Shown here: one piece after another, positions 40,191 through 48,001 of the stretch | How the letters are laid out: each line of letters begins with the position of its first letter | Numbering within the stretch: position 1 is the stretch's first letter | Origin: an uncultured Clostridia bacterium | GTDB taxonomy: Bacteria > Bacillota > Clostridia > Christensenellales > Borkfalkiaceae | Assembly: GCA_930990665.1 (NCBI GenBank) | Contig: CAKNQN010000002.1 | Span: forward strand, 62,001-126,000 | Length of the DNA: 64,000 nucleotides | Direction: 5' to 3' | Notes under the pieces: model-generated | What the model saw: only the letters and a program-made list of their open reading frames with translations | Database searches by the model: none | Told to the model about the DNA's origin: nothing | Program-made: the position numbers and the translations under genes

Positions 40191-41909
40191 ATGAAAAAAT
40201 TGTTATTGGGAGATTTTGCCGTTGCGCGCGGCGCATGGGAAGCGGGGGTCAAGGTGGCGTCCGCGTATCCCGGCACGCCGTCGACGGAAATCACCGAAGA
40301 GCTTGCGCGGTACGGCGAAGTATACAGCGAATGGTCGCCCAACGAGAAAGTCGCGCTGGAAGTGGGCATCGGCGCCTCGATCCGCGGTGCGCGGGCGATC
40401 GTCTCGATGAAGCATGTCGGTCTGAACGTGGCGTGCGATCCTCTGTTTACGGCCTCATATACGGGAGTGAACGGCGGGCTTGTGATCGCGGTGGCGGACG
40501 ATCCTTCGGTATTTTCCTCGCAGAACGAGCAGGATACCCGCCTGACGGCGGTCAGCGCGCAGGTGCCCGTCCTGGAGCCTTCCGACAGCATGGAGGCGAA
40601 GGAATTTGCAAAATATGCCTTTGAACTGTCCGAAAAGTATGATACGCCCGTGATCTTGCGGGTAACGACGCGCGTGGCGCACTCGCAGAGCCTGGTGGAG
40701 CTGGGGGAGCGGGAAGAGCGGCCGCTTCGTCCTTACGAGCGGAACATACAAAAATACGTCATGATGCCGGCAAATGCGCGCGTGAAGCATGTGGTCGTCG
40801 AAGAGCGCATGAAAAAGATGTCCGAAGACGCGAACGAGATGCCCCTGAATTTTATCGAGGAAGGGAGCAAGAAGCTCGGCATCATCTGCTCGGGCGGCGT
40901 GTATGAGTATGTCAAGGAAGCGCTGCCCGAAGCGAGCGTCCTCAAACTGGGCATGGTGTATCCGCTGCCGTACAAACTCATCGAAAAATTTGCCGCGAGC
41001 GTCGAGCGCTGCATTGTCGCGGAAGAGCTTGCCCCGCACATCGAAACGCTTGTCAAGGCGCACGGCATCGCGGTGGAGGGCAAGAACATCTTCCCCCGTT
41101 GCGGTGAATTTTCCGCGAACCTTCTGCGCGAATGTGTTTTGGGCGAAAAGCAGGCCGTTCAGCCCGCGCAGGTCCCGGCGCGCCCGCCGGTGCTGTGTGC
41201 CGGCTGCCCGCACCGCGGCGTCTTCTATGTCCTTTCCAAACTCAAGCTCAATGTTCTCGGCGATATCGGGTGTTATACGCTGGGCGCCGTTCCGCCGCTC
41301 GGCTCGATGGACGCCGTCGTCTGCATGGGCGCGAGTATCGGCATGGCGATCGGCTTCGACAAATCGGATCCGGAAGCGCACAAACATTCCGTCGCGGTCA
41401 TCGGCGACTCGACCTTTATCCACAGCGGCATCACGGGCCTGATCGATGCGGTTTACAACCGCTCGAATGTGACGGTCATCGTGCTCGACAACCGCACGAC
41501 GGGCATGACGGGTCACCAGGATCATCCGGGCACGGGCAAGACCATCCACAAAGAGGAGACATACGAGCTCGATCTTGCCCAGGTCAGCCGCGCGGTGGGG
41601 GTGAAGAGCGTTCGCACCGTCGACCCTTCCGATCTGTCCGCATTGGAAAAGGCGGTGAAGGAGGAAGTCGCCAAAGAGGAAGTCTCGGTGATCATCGCCA
41701 AGCGTCCGTGCGTCCTTCTCACTAAAAGGCTGTACAACGGCTTTACCGTCAACGAAAAGTGCAAAAAGTGCCGCGCCTGCCTCAAACTCGGGTGCCCGGC
41801 CATCGTCAACGGGAAGAACGGCATCACGATCGACGTATCGCTGTGCACCGAATGCGGGCTGTGCAAGAGCGTGTGCAAATTCGGAGCCATCGACGGGGAG
41901 GTAAAGTGA
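40191..41909 (+). CDS. iorA: Indolepyruvate:ferredoxin oxidoreductase, alpha subunit
   Basis: 572 residues. ATG 40191 has AGGTAGG upstream. The N-terminal part is the pyrimidine-binding domain (A-Y-P-G-T-P-S-T-E-I-T), the middle holds the TPP/Mg site (CVxG equivalents near 380-430, with G-D-S-T-F-I-H-S-G-I), and the end carries two [4Fe-4S] motifs, C-K-K-C-R-A-C-L-K-L-G-C-P and C-T-E-C-G-L-C-K-S-V-C. The enzyme oxidatively decarboxylates arylpyruvates to arylacetyl-CoA, reducing ferredoxin. iorB follows one base after the stop. Confidence 0.96.
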   Translation: MKKLLLGDFAVARGAWEAGVKVASAYPGTPSTEITEELARYGEVYSEWSPNEKVALEVGIGASIRGARAIVSMKHVGLNVACDPLFTASYTGVNGGLVIAVADDPSVFSSQNEQDTRLTAVSAQVPVLEPSDSMEAKEFAKYAFELSEKYDTPVILRVTTRVAHSQSLVELGEREERPLRPYERNIQKYVMMPANARVKHVVVEERMKKMSEDANEMPLNFIEEGSKKLGIICSGGVYEYVKEALPEASVLKLGMVYPLPYKLIEKFAASVERCIVAEELAPHIETLVKAHGIAVEGKNIFPRCGEFSANLLRECVLGEKQAVQPAQVPARPPVLCAGCPHRGVFYVLSKLKLNVLGDIGCYTLGAVPPLGSMDAVVCMGASIGMAIGFDKSDPEAHKHSVAVIGDSTFIHSGITGLIDAVYNRSNVTVIVLDNRTTGMTGHQDHPGTGKTIHKEETYELDLAQVSRAVGVKSVRTVDPSDLSALEKAVKEEVAKEEVSVIIAKRPCVLLTKRLYNGFTVNEKCKKCRACLKLGCPAIVNGKNGITIDVSLCTECGLCKSVCKFGAIDGEVK

Positions 41910-41910
41910 T

Positions 41911-42474
41911 ATGAGCGTCAAAACGGATATACTCATCGTCGGCGTAGGCGGGCAGGGCACCCTGCTTGCCAGCCGCGTTCTTGGGAAATACGCCCTGGAA
42001 AAGGGCTACGACGTCAAACTGAGCGAAGTGCACGGCATGGCACAGCGCGGCGGCTCGGTCATGACATACGTCCGCATCGGGGACAAGATCGCCTCGCCGC
42101 TCATCGACGAGGGCAGGGCGGACGTCATTCTCGCCTTTGAAAAGCTGGAGGCGCTCCGTTACCTTCATTATCTCAAAGAGGGCGGCCAGGTGATCTATTC
42201 CACACAGGAGATCATGCCCATGCCCGTCGTTACGGGTGCGGCGGAGTATCCGCAGGGCATCGAAGAGAAACTTCCGGGCACGGGGGTGGACGCCCTTACG
42301 CTCGCACTGGAAGCGGGCAACTCCAAGGCGGCGAATTCCGTCATGCTGGGCGCGCTCTGCAAAAAAATGGGGCTGGACCGCGAAGTGTTCGAACAGGCCC
42401 TTCTTTCGGGCATCCCGCCGAAAACGGTGGAGATGAACAAGAAGGCGTTTGAACTCGGCTATTGCGCCGTATAA
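41911..42474 (+). CDS. iorB: Indolepyruvate:ferredoxin oxidoreductase, beta subunit
   Basis: 187 residues. The start I-L-I-V-G-V-G-G-Q-G-T-L-L-A-S and the segment S-E-V-H-G-M-A-Q-R-G-G-S-V are the gamma-domain hallmarks of 2-oxoacid:ferredoxin oxidoreductases. It pairs with iorA to form the active heteromer; gene order and spacing are as in other Bacillota. A GC-rich gap of 189 nt follows. Confidence 0.95.
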   Translation: MSVKTDILIVGVGGQGTLLASRVLGKYALEKGYDVKLSEVHGMAQRGGSVMTYVRIGDKIASPLIDEGRADVILAFEKLEALRYLHYLKEGGQVIYSTQEIMPMPVVTGAAEYPQGIEEKLPGTGVDALTLALEAGNSKAANSVMLGALCKKMGLDREVFEQALLSGIPPKTVEMNKKAFELGYCAV

Positions 42475-42548
42475 AATTTCCGCGGCGCCCCGCCCACATG
42501 CGGCGCCCAAAAAAGGTTTTTATTTGCAGAACTACTCGGATTTTTGTG

Positions 42549-42574
42549 CTCTGTAAACAGAGTCTGTGTACAGA
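42549..42574. promoter_or_regulatory. Two adjacent palindromes, candidate operator of the second PaaK gene
   Basis: CTCTGTAAACAGAG (42549-42562) is directly followed by TCTGTGTACAGA (42563-42574). Both share TCTGT/ACAGA arms, as expected for a pair of dimer-binding sites. They lie about 90 bp ahead of the PaaK start. Confidence 0.45.
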
Positions 42575-42663
42575 TTTTCAGATAACGTATATCGATTTTG
42601 CGTTACATTTCGTATAGACCTGGCCGGTTTGCGCATGACAAAGGGAAAAAGAGGAGGAAACAG

Positions 42664-43980
42664 ATGAAAGGAACACTCAAGGACTATATATACCGTCCCG
42701 AGTACGAATGTCTTTCGCGCTCGGAGATGGAGAATCTGCAGAGCGAGCGGCTTCGCAAGACGGTCGAGCTCGTCTATAACAACTGCAAGCCATACCGGGC
42801 GAAGATGGACGAATTCAAGCTCAAGCCTTCGGACATCCGTTCGGTCGCGGATCTGAGCAAACTTCCCTTTACCGTCAAGCATGACCTTCGGCAGGCCTAT
42901 CCGTTCGGTTTCTATTCTGCGCCCGCGCGCGACATCGTGGAGGTGCACGCGTCCAGCGGCACGACGGGAAAGCTGACCGTCGTGGGCTACACGCAGAACG
43001 ACGTGGACATCTGGGCGGAAGTGGCGGCGCGTTCGCTGGCGATGGCTGGGGTCACGAAAGATTCGCTCGTGCACGTGGCTTACGGCTACGGGCTGTTTAC
43101 GGGCGGCTTGGGCGCGCATTACGGCGCACAGAAGATCGGGGCATCCACAGTCCCGGCGAGTGCGGGCAATACCATCCGCCAGCTCACGCTGCTGCGCGAT
43201 TTCGGGGCCACGCACCTGTGCTGTACCCCTTCGTACGCCATCTTTCTCGGCACCGAGATCCAGAAGGCGGGCATGGACATCAAAGATTTCAATCTGCAGG
43301 GGGGCGCATTCGGCGCGGAACCCTGGACTTACCAGATGCGCGACGAGCTGGAGCGGCTTCTGGACATAGATGCGCTGGATATCTACGGACTTTCCGAGAT
43401 CAGCGGGCCGGGCGTGGCGATGGAGTGCATGCAGAAGAGCGGCAGCCACGTGCAGGAAGACCATTTCATTCCCGAGATCATCGATCCGGAAACGCTGGAG
43501 CCGCTGCCTTTCGGGAGCGAGGGCGAGCTCGTATTCACCACCATCACCAAGACGGGCCAGCCGCTCATCCGCTACCGCACGCGCGACCTGTGCACGCTCA
43601 CGGCGGGCAAATGTGCCTGCGGCCGCACGACGGTCAAGATGAGCAAAGTGAAGGGCCGTTCGGACGACATGCTGATCATTCGCGGCGTCAACGTGTTTCC
43701 GTCGCAGATCGAGGCGGCGATCATGAACGTGGCGGGCGTTTCGCCCCATTATATGATCTATGTCGACCGCATCAACAATCTCGACGTGATGGAGATCGAC
43801 ATCGAGCTTGCTGGCAATCTTTCGCCCGACCGCGTTTCCGACGTGGAGACGATCAAAAAGAAGGTGGAAACGGAAGTCAATTCTTACATCGGCCTGAGCG
43901 CCAGGATCAAGCTCTGCGAGAGCGGGTCTATCCGCCGCAGCGAAGGCAAGGCAGTGCGCGTGGTCGACCGCCGCGAGTGA
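42664..43980 (+). CDS. paaK: Phenylacetate-CoA ligase (second copy)
   Basis: 438 residues; ATG 42664 follows GAGGAGGAAACAG. AMP-binding motif H-A-S-S-G-T-T-G-K-L, then YGYGLFTGGLG, and the C-terminal G-R-S-D-D-M-L-I-I-R-G-V-N-V-F-P-S-Q-I-E. Same reaction type as the copy at 38.6 kb; two ligases around one iorAB suggests different arylacetates (phenyl-, indole-, hydroxyphenyl-) or opposite directions of use. It is followed by an ACT-domain protein. Confidence 0.93.
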   Translation: MKGTLKDYIYRPEYECLSRSEMENLQSERLRKTVELVYNNCKPYRAKMDEFKLKPSDIRSVADLSKLPFTVKHDLRQAYPFGFYSAPARDIVEVHASSGTTGKLTVVGYTQNDVDIWAEVAARSLAMAGVTKDSLVHVAYGYGLFTGGLGAHYGAQKIGASTVPASAGNTIRQLTLLRDFGATHLCCTPSYAIFLGTEIQKAGMDIKDFNLQGGAFGAEPWTYQMRDELERLLDIDALDIYGLSEISGPGVAMECMQKSGSHVQEDHFIPEIIDPETLEPLPFGSEGELVFTTITKTGQPLIRYRTRDLCTLTAGKCACGRTTVKMSKVKGRSDDMLIIRGVNVFPSQIEAAIMNVAGVSPHYMIYVDRINNLDVMEIDIELAGNLSPDRVSDVETIKKKVETEVNSYIGLSARIKLCESGSIRRSEGKAVRVVDRRE

Positions 43981-44012
43981 GCGAAAAAACGCATTAACAG
44001 GGAGGAAATGAA

Positions 44013-44435
44013 ATGTTCGTAAAACAGTTGTCCGTCTTTATGGAAAACAGGCCGGGCAGGCTCTACAAGCTGACGCATGCGCTCGGGAAAGAGGGGATCG
44101 ATTTTGTGACCCTCTCGATCGCGGATACGAAGGATTTCGGGATCGTGCGCTTTATCGCACGAGACAATGAGCGCGCCTATGAAGTCCTCAAACGGGAGGG
44201 CTTTACGGTAGGCATCACCGAGCTGATCGGCGTGGAGGTGGAAGATAAACCGAACGCGCTCGCCGAGGTGGTCGCGCTCATGGAGGAGGCGAACATGAAC
44301 ATCGAATATCTGTATTCGTTCGTGCTCACCAACCACAACACCGCCAAGATCCTCATGCGCGTGGAGGATGCGGAACGTGCCGTGGAGCTTTTGCAGGTAA
44401 AGGGGATCAAACTCCTTTCCGAACAGATACTTTGA
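44013..44435 (+). CDS. Tandem ACT-domain protein, amino-acid-binding
   Basis: 140 residues made of two ACT domains: about 3-65 (K-Q-L-S-V-F-M-E-N-R-P-G-R-L-Y-K-L) and 70-138 (V-E-V-E-D-K-P-N-A-L-A-E-V-V-A-L). ATG 44013 follows GGGAGGAAATGAA. Stand-alone double-ACT proteins regularly accompany paaK-iorAB and probably sense an aromatic amino acid. The last bases of this gene are duplicated 94 bp downstream. Confidence 0.88.
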   Translation: MFVKQLSVFMENRPGRLYKLTHALGKEGIDFVTLSIADTKDFGIVRFIARDNERAYEVLKREGFTVGITELIGVEVEDKPNALAEVVALMEEANMNIEYLYSFVLTNHNTAKILMRVEDAERAVELLQVKGIKLLSEQIL

Positions 44436-44560
44436 TTTCGGGTCAGGCAAAGCTGCCGAAAATTTATACCGGCGGATTTTGCGGTCGCGTCGGCGAGGGG
44501 GCAGACCCCATTCCGAACAGATACTTTGATAGCGGGTCAAGGAAACCTGCCGAAAAATTT
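44417..44560. repeat. Direct repeat copying the 3' end of the ACT gene
   Basis: Bases 44417-44465 (covering the last codons, the stop and the following hairpin arm) recur at 44511-44560 with few changes; both copies begin TTCCGAACAGATACTTTGAT. Confidence 0.85.
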
Positions 44561-44588
44561 TCCGGCAGGTATCGTACGGCCTGCAAAA

Positions 44589-44685
44589 AACGGGAGTTAT
44601 AATAAATGAAACGAGAGGGGGTTCGAATGCGGGAGCGTTCGGGCCTCCGTTCGTTGCATTTATTATAAACCGAAAACTCCCGTTC
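44589..44685. repeat. 97-bp imperfect inverted repeat
   Basis: Arms AACGGGAGTT...ATAATAAATG...ACGA (from 44589) and the complement ending ACTCCCGTT (44685) frame a 35-bp centre; AAAAATTTTTTT follows. It is either a large terminator or a small inverted-repeat element. No gene is seen in 44436-44741. Confidence 0.75.
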
Positions 44686-44741
44686 CGAAAAATTTTTTTG
44701 CCTATCCTGTGTGGGGCGGGCAAAGACGAGAGGCGAATACC

Positions 44742-46055
44742 ATGTGGTTTGACGAAAGTGCATTTTACCAGATCTACCCGCTCGGCTTTTGCGGTGCGGA
44801 GGCGGAAAATGACGGCGGGGCTGTCCGCCACCGCCTGCATCTGATCGAGGAGCAGATCCCGCATATCCGTGCGTGCGGCTTCAACGCCGTGCTTCTGAAT
44901 CCGCTCTTTGAGAGCGAGCGGCACGGCTACGACACGATCGACTTTTTCCGCGTCGACCGTCGTCTCGGGGACAACGACGATCTGAAAAGGCTGGTCGGTA
45001 AATTTCACGAGGCGGGCATCCGCGTCGTGCTGGACGGGGTATTCAACCATGTGGGCAGGCGTTTTTTTGCCTTTGAAGAGGTGCGCGCCCGCCGCGAAGG
45101 GACGGCCAAAAAGGATTGGTTTTACATCGATTTCGGGGGCAACACGCAGTACAACGACGGTTTCCGCTATGAGGGGTGGGAAGGGCACATGGAGCTTGTC
45201 CGGCTGAATTTGTCCTGTCCGGCCGTCACCGATTATATCCGCCGCGCCGTGGAGTTCTGGATAGACGAATTCGGCATCGACGGATTGCGGCTGGACGTGG
45301 CGTATCTCTTGCCCGACTGGTTTTTCGGGTTTCTGCGCGGCATCGTGTCTTCCAGGCGGGCAGACTTTTTCCTGATGGGCGAGGTCGTGCATATACAGAA
45401 TTTTGCGAAGAACGTGCAGCCGGGGCTTCTGGATTCGATCACCGATTACGAGTGTTGCAAAGGGCTGGTTTCCGCCCTCAACAGCGACAACTTTTTTGAG
45501 ATCGCCCACTCGCTCGAACGGCTGTTCGGCTCGCAGCCGTGGTGCCTGTATACGGGCAAAAATCTCTTTTCGTTTGTCGACAATCACGACATATCCCGCG
45601 CATACACGGCGCTCAAAGACAAGCGGAAAGCTGCGGCGATGTATGCGGTGCTCTTCTGTATGCCGGGCATTCCCTGCGTCTACTACGGTTCGGAATACGG
45701 CGCGGAAGGGGATAAGTCGCAGGGGGATGCGGCGCTGCGTCCCGCCTTTTCGGCGATCGCCCGCACGGAAGGCGCACTTTGCGAACTGATCGCAAAGCTC
45801 TGCCGCATCCGTACCCAAAGCCGCGCGCTCGCGTATGGAAATTATGAAAAGCGCGTTCTGAGCAACAAGTATTTTTGTTTCAGCCGAGAATCGGGAGGGG
45901 AACGCATCTTCTGCGCCGCCAACATTTCGGACGCTGCCGTTACCTTCCATGCGGCGGAAGGAGAAGGCGCCGATCTTCTGACGGGCGAAAGTGTTTCGCT
46001 TGCCGATTTCACGCTGGAGCCTTTTTCCGTGAAGATCCTGTCACAGAAATTCTGA
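44742..46055 (+). CDS. GH13 alpha-amylase-family enzyme
   Basis: 437 residues, no signal peptide, so intracellular. The GH13 motifs are all present: G-V-F-N-H-V-G, nucleophile D185 in G-L-R-L-D-V-A, acid/base E214 in L-M-G-E-V-V, and D283 in V-D-N-H-D. The short N-terminus, starting directly in the barrel (W-F-D-E-S-A-F-Y-Q-I-Y-P-L-G), and small C-terminal domain suggest a cytoplasmic maltodextrin- or oligosaccharide-hydrolase. Exact specificity unknown. Its terminator follows 27 nt after the stop. Confidence 0.9.
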   Translation: MWFDESAFYQIYPLGFCGAEAENDGGAVRHRLHLIEEQIPHIRACGFNAVLLNPLFESERHGYDTIDFFRVDRRLGDNDDLKRLVGKFHEAGIRVVLDGVFNHVGRRFFAFEEVRARREGTAKKDWFYIDFGGNTQYNDGFRYEGWEGHMELVRLNLSCPAVTDYIRRAVEFWIDEFGIDGLRLDVAYLLPDWFFGFLRGIVSSRRADFFLMGEVVHIQNFAKNVQPGLLDSITDYECCKGLVSALNSDNFFEIAHSLERLFGSQPWCLYTGKNLFSFVDNHDISRAYTALKDKRKAAAMYAVLFCMPGIPCVYYGSEYGAEGDKSQGDAALRPAFSAIARTEGALCELIAKLCRIRTQSRALAYGNYEKRVLSNKYFCFSRESGGERIFCAANISDAAVTFHAAEGEGADLLTGESVSLADFTLEPFSVKILSQKF

Positions 46056-46082
46056 AAGACATCTGAAAGCTGTGTTTCTGCC

Positions 46083-46121
46083 GCGGCGCACGGATAAATT
46101 CCGTGCGCCGCATGTTTTTTT
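46083..46121 (+). terminator. Terminator of the GH13 gene
   Basis: GCGGCGCACGG pairs with CCGTGCGCCGC (46101-46111), followed by ATG and seven T. Confidence 0.9.
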
Positions 46122-46166
46122 CTGTAAAATTTTGCAAAAAGTGAAGTGATACAGGCTCTTCAATGA

Positions 46167-46195
46167 TAGACAAAAGTCTTGCGGGCGAGTATAAT
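46167..46195 (+). promoter_or_regulatory. SigA promoter of the second MATE gene
   Basis: TAGACA (46167-46172), 17 nt, TATAAT (46190-46195). Confidence 0.75.
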
Positions 46196-46227
46196 ATACG
46201 CGGAAATTTTGGAAAAAGGTCATAGGT

Positions 46228-47664
46228 ATGAAAGGTTCGCGCGATCTTACCGTGGGAAGTCCGCGGAAAGGGATCCTGCTTTTTTGTATTCCCATCCTGA
46301 TCAGCAATATATTTCAGCAGCTGTACAGCATGGTGGATACCATCATCGTGGGGCAGACCATCTCCCTGTCGGCGCTTGCGGCTGTCGGCTGTACGGGATC
46401 GATCAGTTTTCTCGTCATCGGCTTCGTCTCGGGGATCACGAGCGGCTTCGGCGTCATGATGTCACAGTATTTCGGCGCGAAAAACGAGGAGAATTTCAAG
46501 CGTTCGGTGGGCACCTGTTACCTGCTCAGCATTCTCTTTTCGGCGGTCGTCACGGCGATCTCCGTTCCGGCGGCCATGCCCTTGCTTCGGCTCATGCGCA
46601 CGGATTCTGACATCATCGGGGATGCCTATTCCTATATCGTCACCATCTTTGCGGGCGTTGCGGCCACGTTTATCTACAATATGTCTGCAGCGATGCTGCG
46701 CGCGATCGGCGACAGTCGCACGCCGCTGTTGTTCCTCATCTTTGCGTCCGCTCTGAACATCGGACTGGATTTTCTCTGCATTCTCGCCTTTCATATGGGC
46801 GTGATGGGGGCGGGGCTTGCAACCGTCCTCTCGCAGCTGATCGCAGGTGCGCTCTGCCTTGTATACGGCCTGAAAAAATACGATCTTCTCCGCATACGGC
46901 GCGAACATTGGAAATGGAATTCCGCCTTTTCCTGGAAACATTGCAAGGTGGGGCTTCCCATGGCCCTGCAGTTTTCCATCACGGCGATCGGCGTCATGGC
47001 CGTGCAGGCGGTGCTGAACGACCTCGGCACCCTGACCGTGGCGGCATACACCGCCGCATCCAAGATCGATACGATCGCGCAGCAGCCCTTCCTCGCGATG
47101 GGCGCGGCGATGGCGACGTATTGTGCACAGAATTACGGCGCACACAAATTTGAACGCATCCGCCGCGGCATCCGCGTGGGATTGGTGCTCATCCTCGTGT
47201 TCAGCGTGATCGGGTTTGCTTTTTCCATTGGACTGAAATTGCCGCTTTTGCGCCTCTTCTCCGAGGATTATGCCACCATTGAACGGGAAGCGACTCTCTA
47301 TCTCTACATCAATGCCGGCACTTATCTCCTGCTGGGGCTCATCTTCCTCTATCGGAACGCCATCCAGGGAATGGGTTTCTCTGCCGTCACCATGCTCTCC
47401 GGGGCGATCGAACTCGTCATGCGCGTGGTCGCCGCCTTCGTCTTCGCCCGCCTGTGGGGCTATGTCGGCGTCTGTTCTGCCAATCCCGCCGCCTGGCTGG
47501 GCGCAGATGTCATCCTCCTCTCGATCTATTTCTATTTGTATCGCAAACATATCCGCCCTGCTCTTCTGTCCGAGTTGGATGCAGCTGAAAAGCCGTCCGC
47601 CGGTTTGCCCGGAGAAGGCAACCCGTCTGCCGATCTGCCCGAACAAGGCGGCCCGTCTGCCTGA
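46228..47664 (+). CDS. MATE-family efflux protein (second copy) with repeat tail
   Basis: 478 residues. Twelve helices in about 15-440, with the MATE signature Q-Q-L-Y-S-M-V-D-T-I-I-V-G-Q near 30-43. After the last helix there is a cytoplasmic tail of about 40 residues ending in three degenerate repeats (KPSAGLPGEG, NPSADLPEQG, GPSA), not found in the first MATE protein. The start lies 33 nt after the -10 box, with only a weak ribosome binding site (GGAAAAAGG). Substrate unknown. Confidence 0.9.
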   Translation: MKGSRDLTVGSPRKGILLFCIPILISNIFQQLYSMVDTIIVGQTISLSALAAVGCTGSISFLVIGFVSGITSGFGVMMSQYFGAKNEENFKRSVGTCYLLSILFSAVVTAISVPAAMPLLRLMRTDSDIIGDAYSYIVTIFAGVAATFIYNMSAAMLRAIGDSRTPLLFLIFASALNIGLDFLCILAFHMGVMGAGLATVLSQLIAGALCLVYGLKKYDLLRIRREHWKWNSAFSWKHCKVGLPMALQFSITAIGVMAVQAVLNDLGTLTVAAYTAASKIDTIAQQPFLAMGAAMATYCAQNYGAHKFERIRRGIRVGLVLILVFSVIGFAFSIGLKLPLLRLFSEDYATIEREATLYLYINAGTYLLLGLIFLYRNAIQGMGFSAVTMLSGAIELVMRVVAAFVFARLWGYVGVCSANPAAWLGADVILLSIYFYLYRKHIRPALLSELDAAEKPSAGLPGEGNPSADLPEQGGPSA

Positions 47665-47734
47665 GCTCCACTTTGCGGGAAGTCGGTCGTTTTTGTCTTA
47701 GCCGCATTTCGCAATGTTTTTGCCAATGCATAGA

Positions 47735-47860
47735 TCCTGTGCACAAGCACTGCACACAATCGACGTGGGTATATGCTTTCTACAAGCATCGCGCATAAAT
47801 GTCGCATACAATAGCAACGATAAGTGCCATACACAAACATCGCGCATAATTCCGATCGGA
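47735..47860. repeat. Degenerate intergenic repeats, about three units
   Basis: Words such as ACAAGCATCGCGCATAA (near 47782) and ACAAACATCGCGCATAA (near 47833) recur with about 50-bp spacing, with a more diverged copy near 47744. No gene is visible in 47665-48001 apart from this, the terminator and the promoter. Confidence 0.5.
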
Positions 47861-47868
47861 TGACCGTT

Positions 47869-47908
47869 GCCGACGCAAAATTTTGCAAAATTTTGCGTCG
47901 GCTTTTTT
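47869..47908 (+). terminator. Terminator upstream of the symporter gene
   Basis: A perfect 17-bp palindrome (GCCGACGCAAAATTTTG with its complement) followed by six T. Confidence 0.88.
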
Positions 47909-47917
47909 CTTTTTCTC

Positions 47918-47946
47918 TTGACATTCTTCTGAAATGAATGTATAAT
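47918..47946 (+). promoter_or_regulatory. Consensus SigA promoter of the symporter gene
   Basis: TTGACA (47918-47923), 17 nt, TATAAT (47941-47946). Confidence 0.9.
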
Positions 47947-48001
47947 TATTCTCATAGATGTATATTTATGCGCGGCGTGACCGGCGCCGCGGGGGAGAGG
48001 A

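Noticed and set aside
44615-44640. tRNA-like T-loop (GGTTCGAAT) in the inverted repeat
   Set aside because: No acceptor, D or anticodon arms can be built around it.
43884-45950. 688-codon minus-strand open frame
   Set aside because: It is antisense to the end of paaK, the ACT gene and the GH13 enzyme, all of which have clear motifs on the plus strand.
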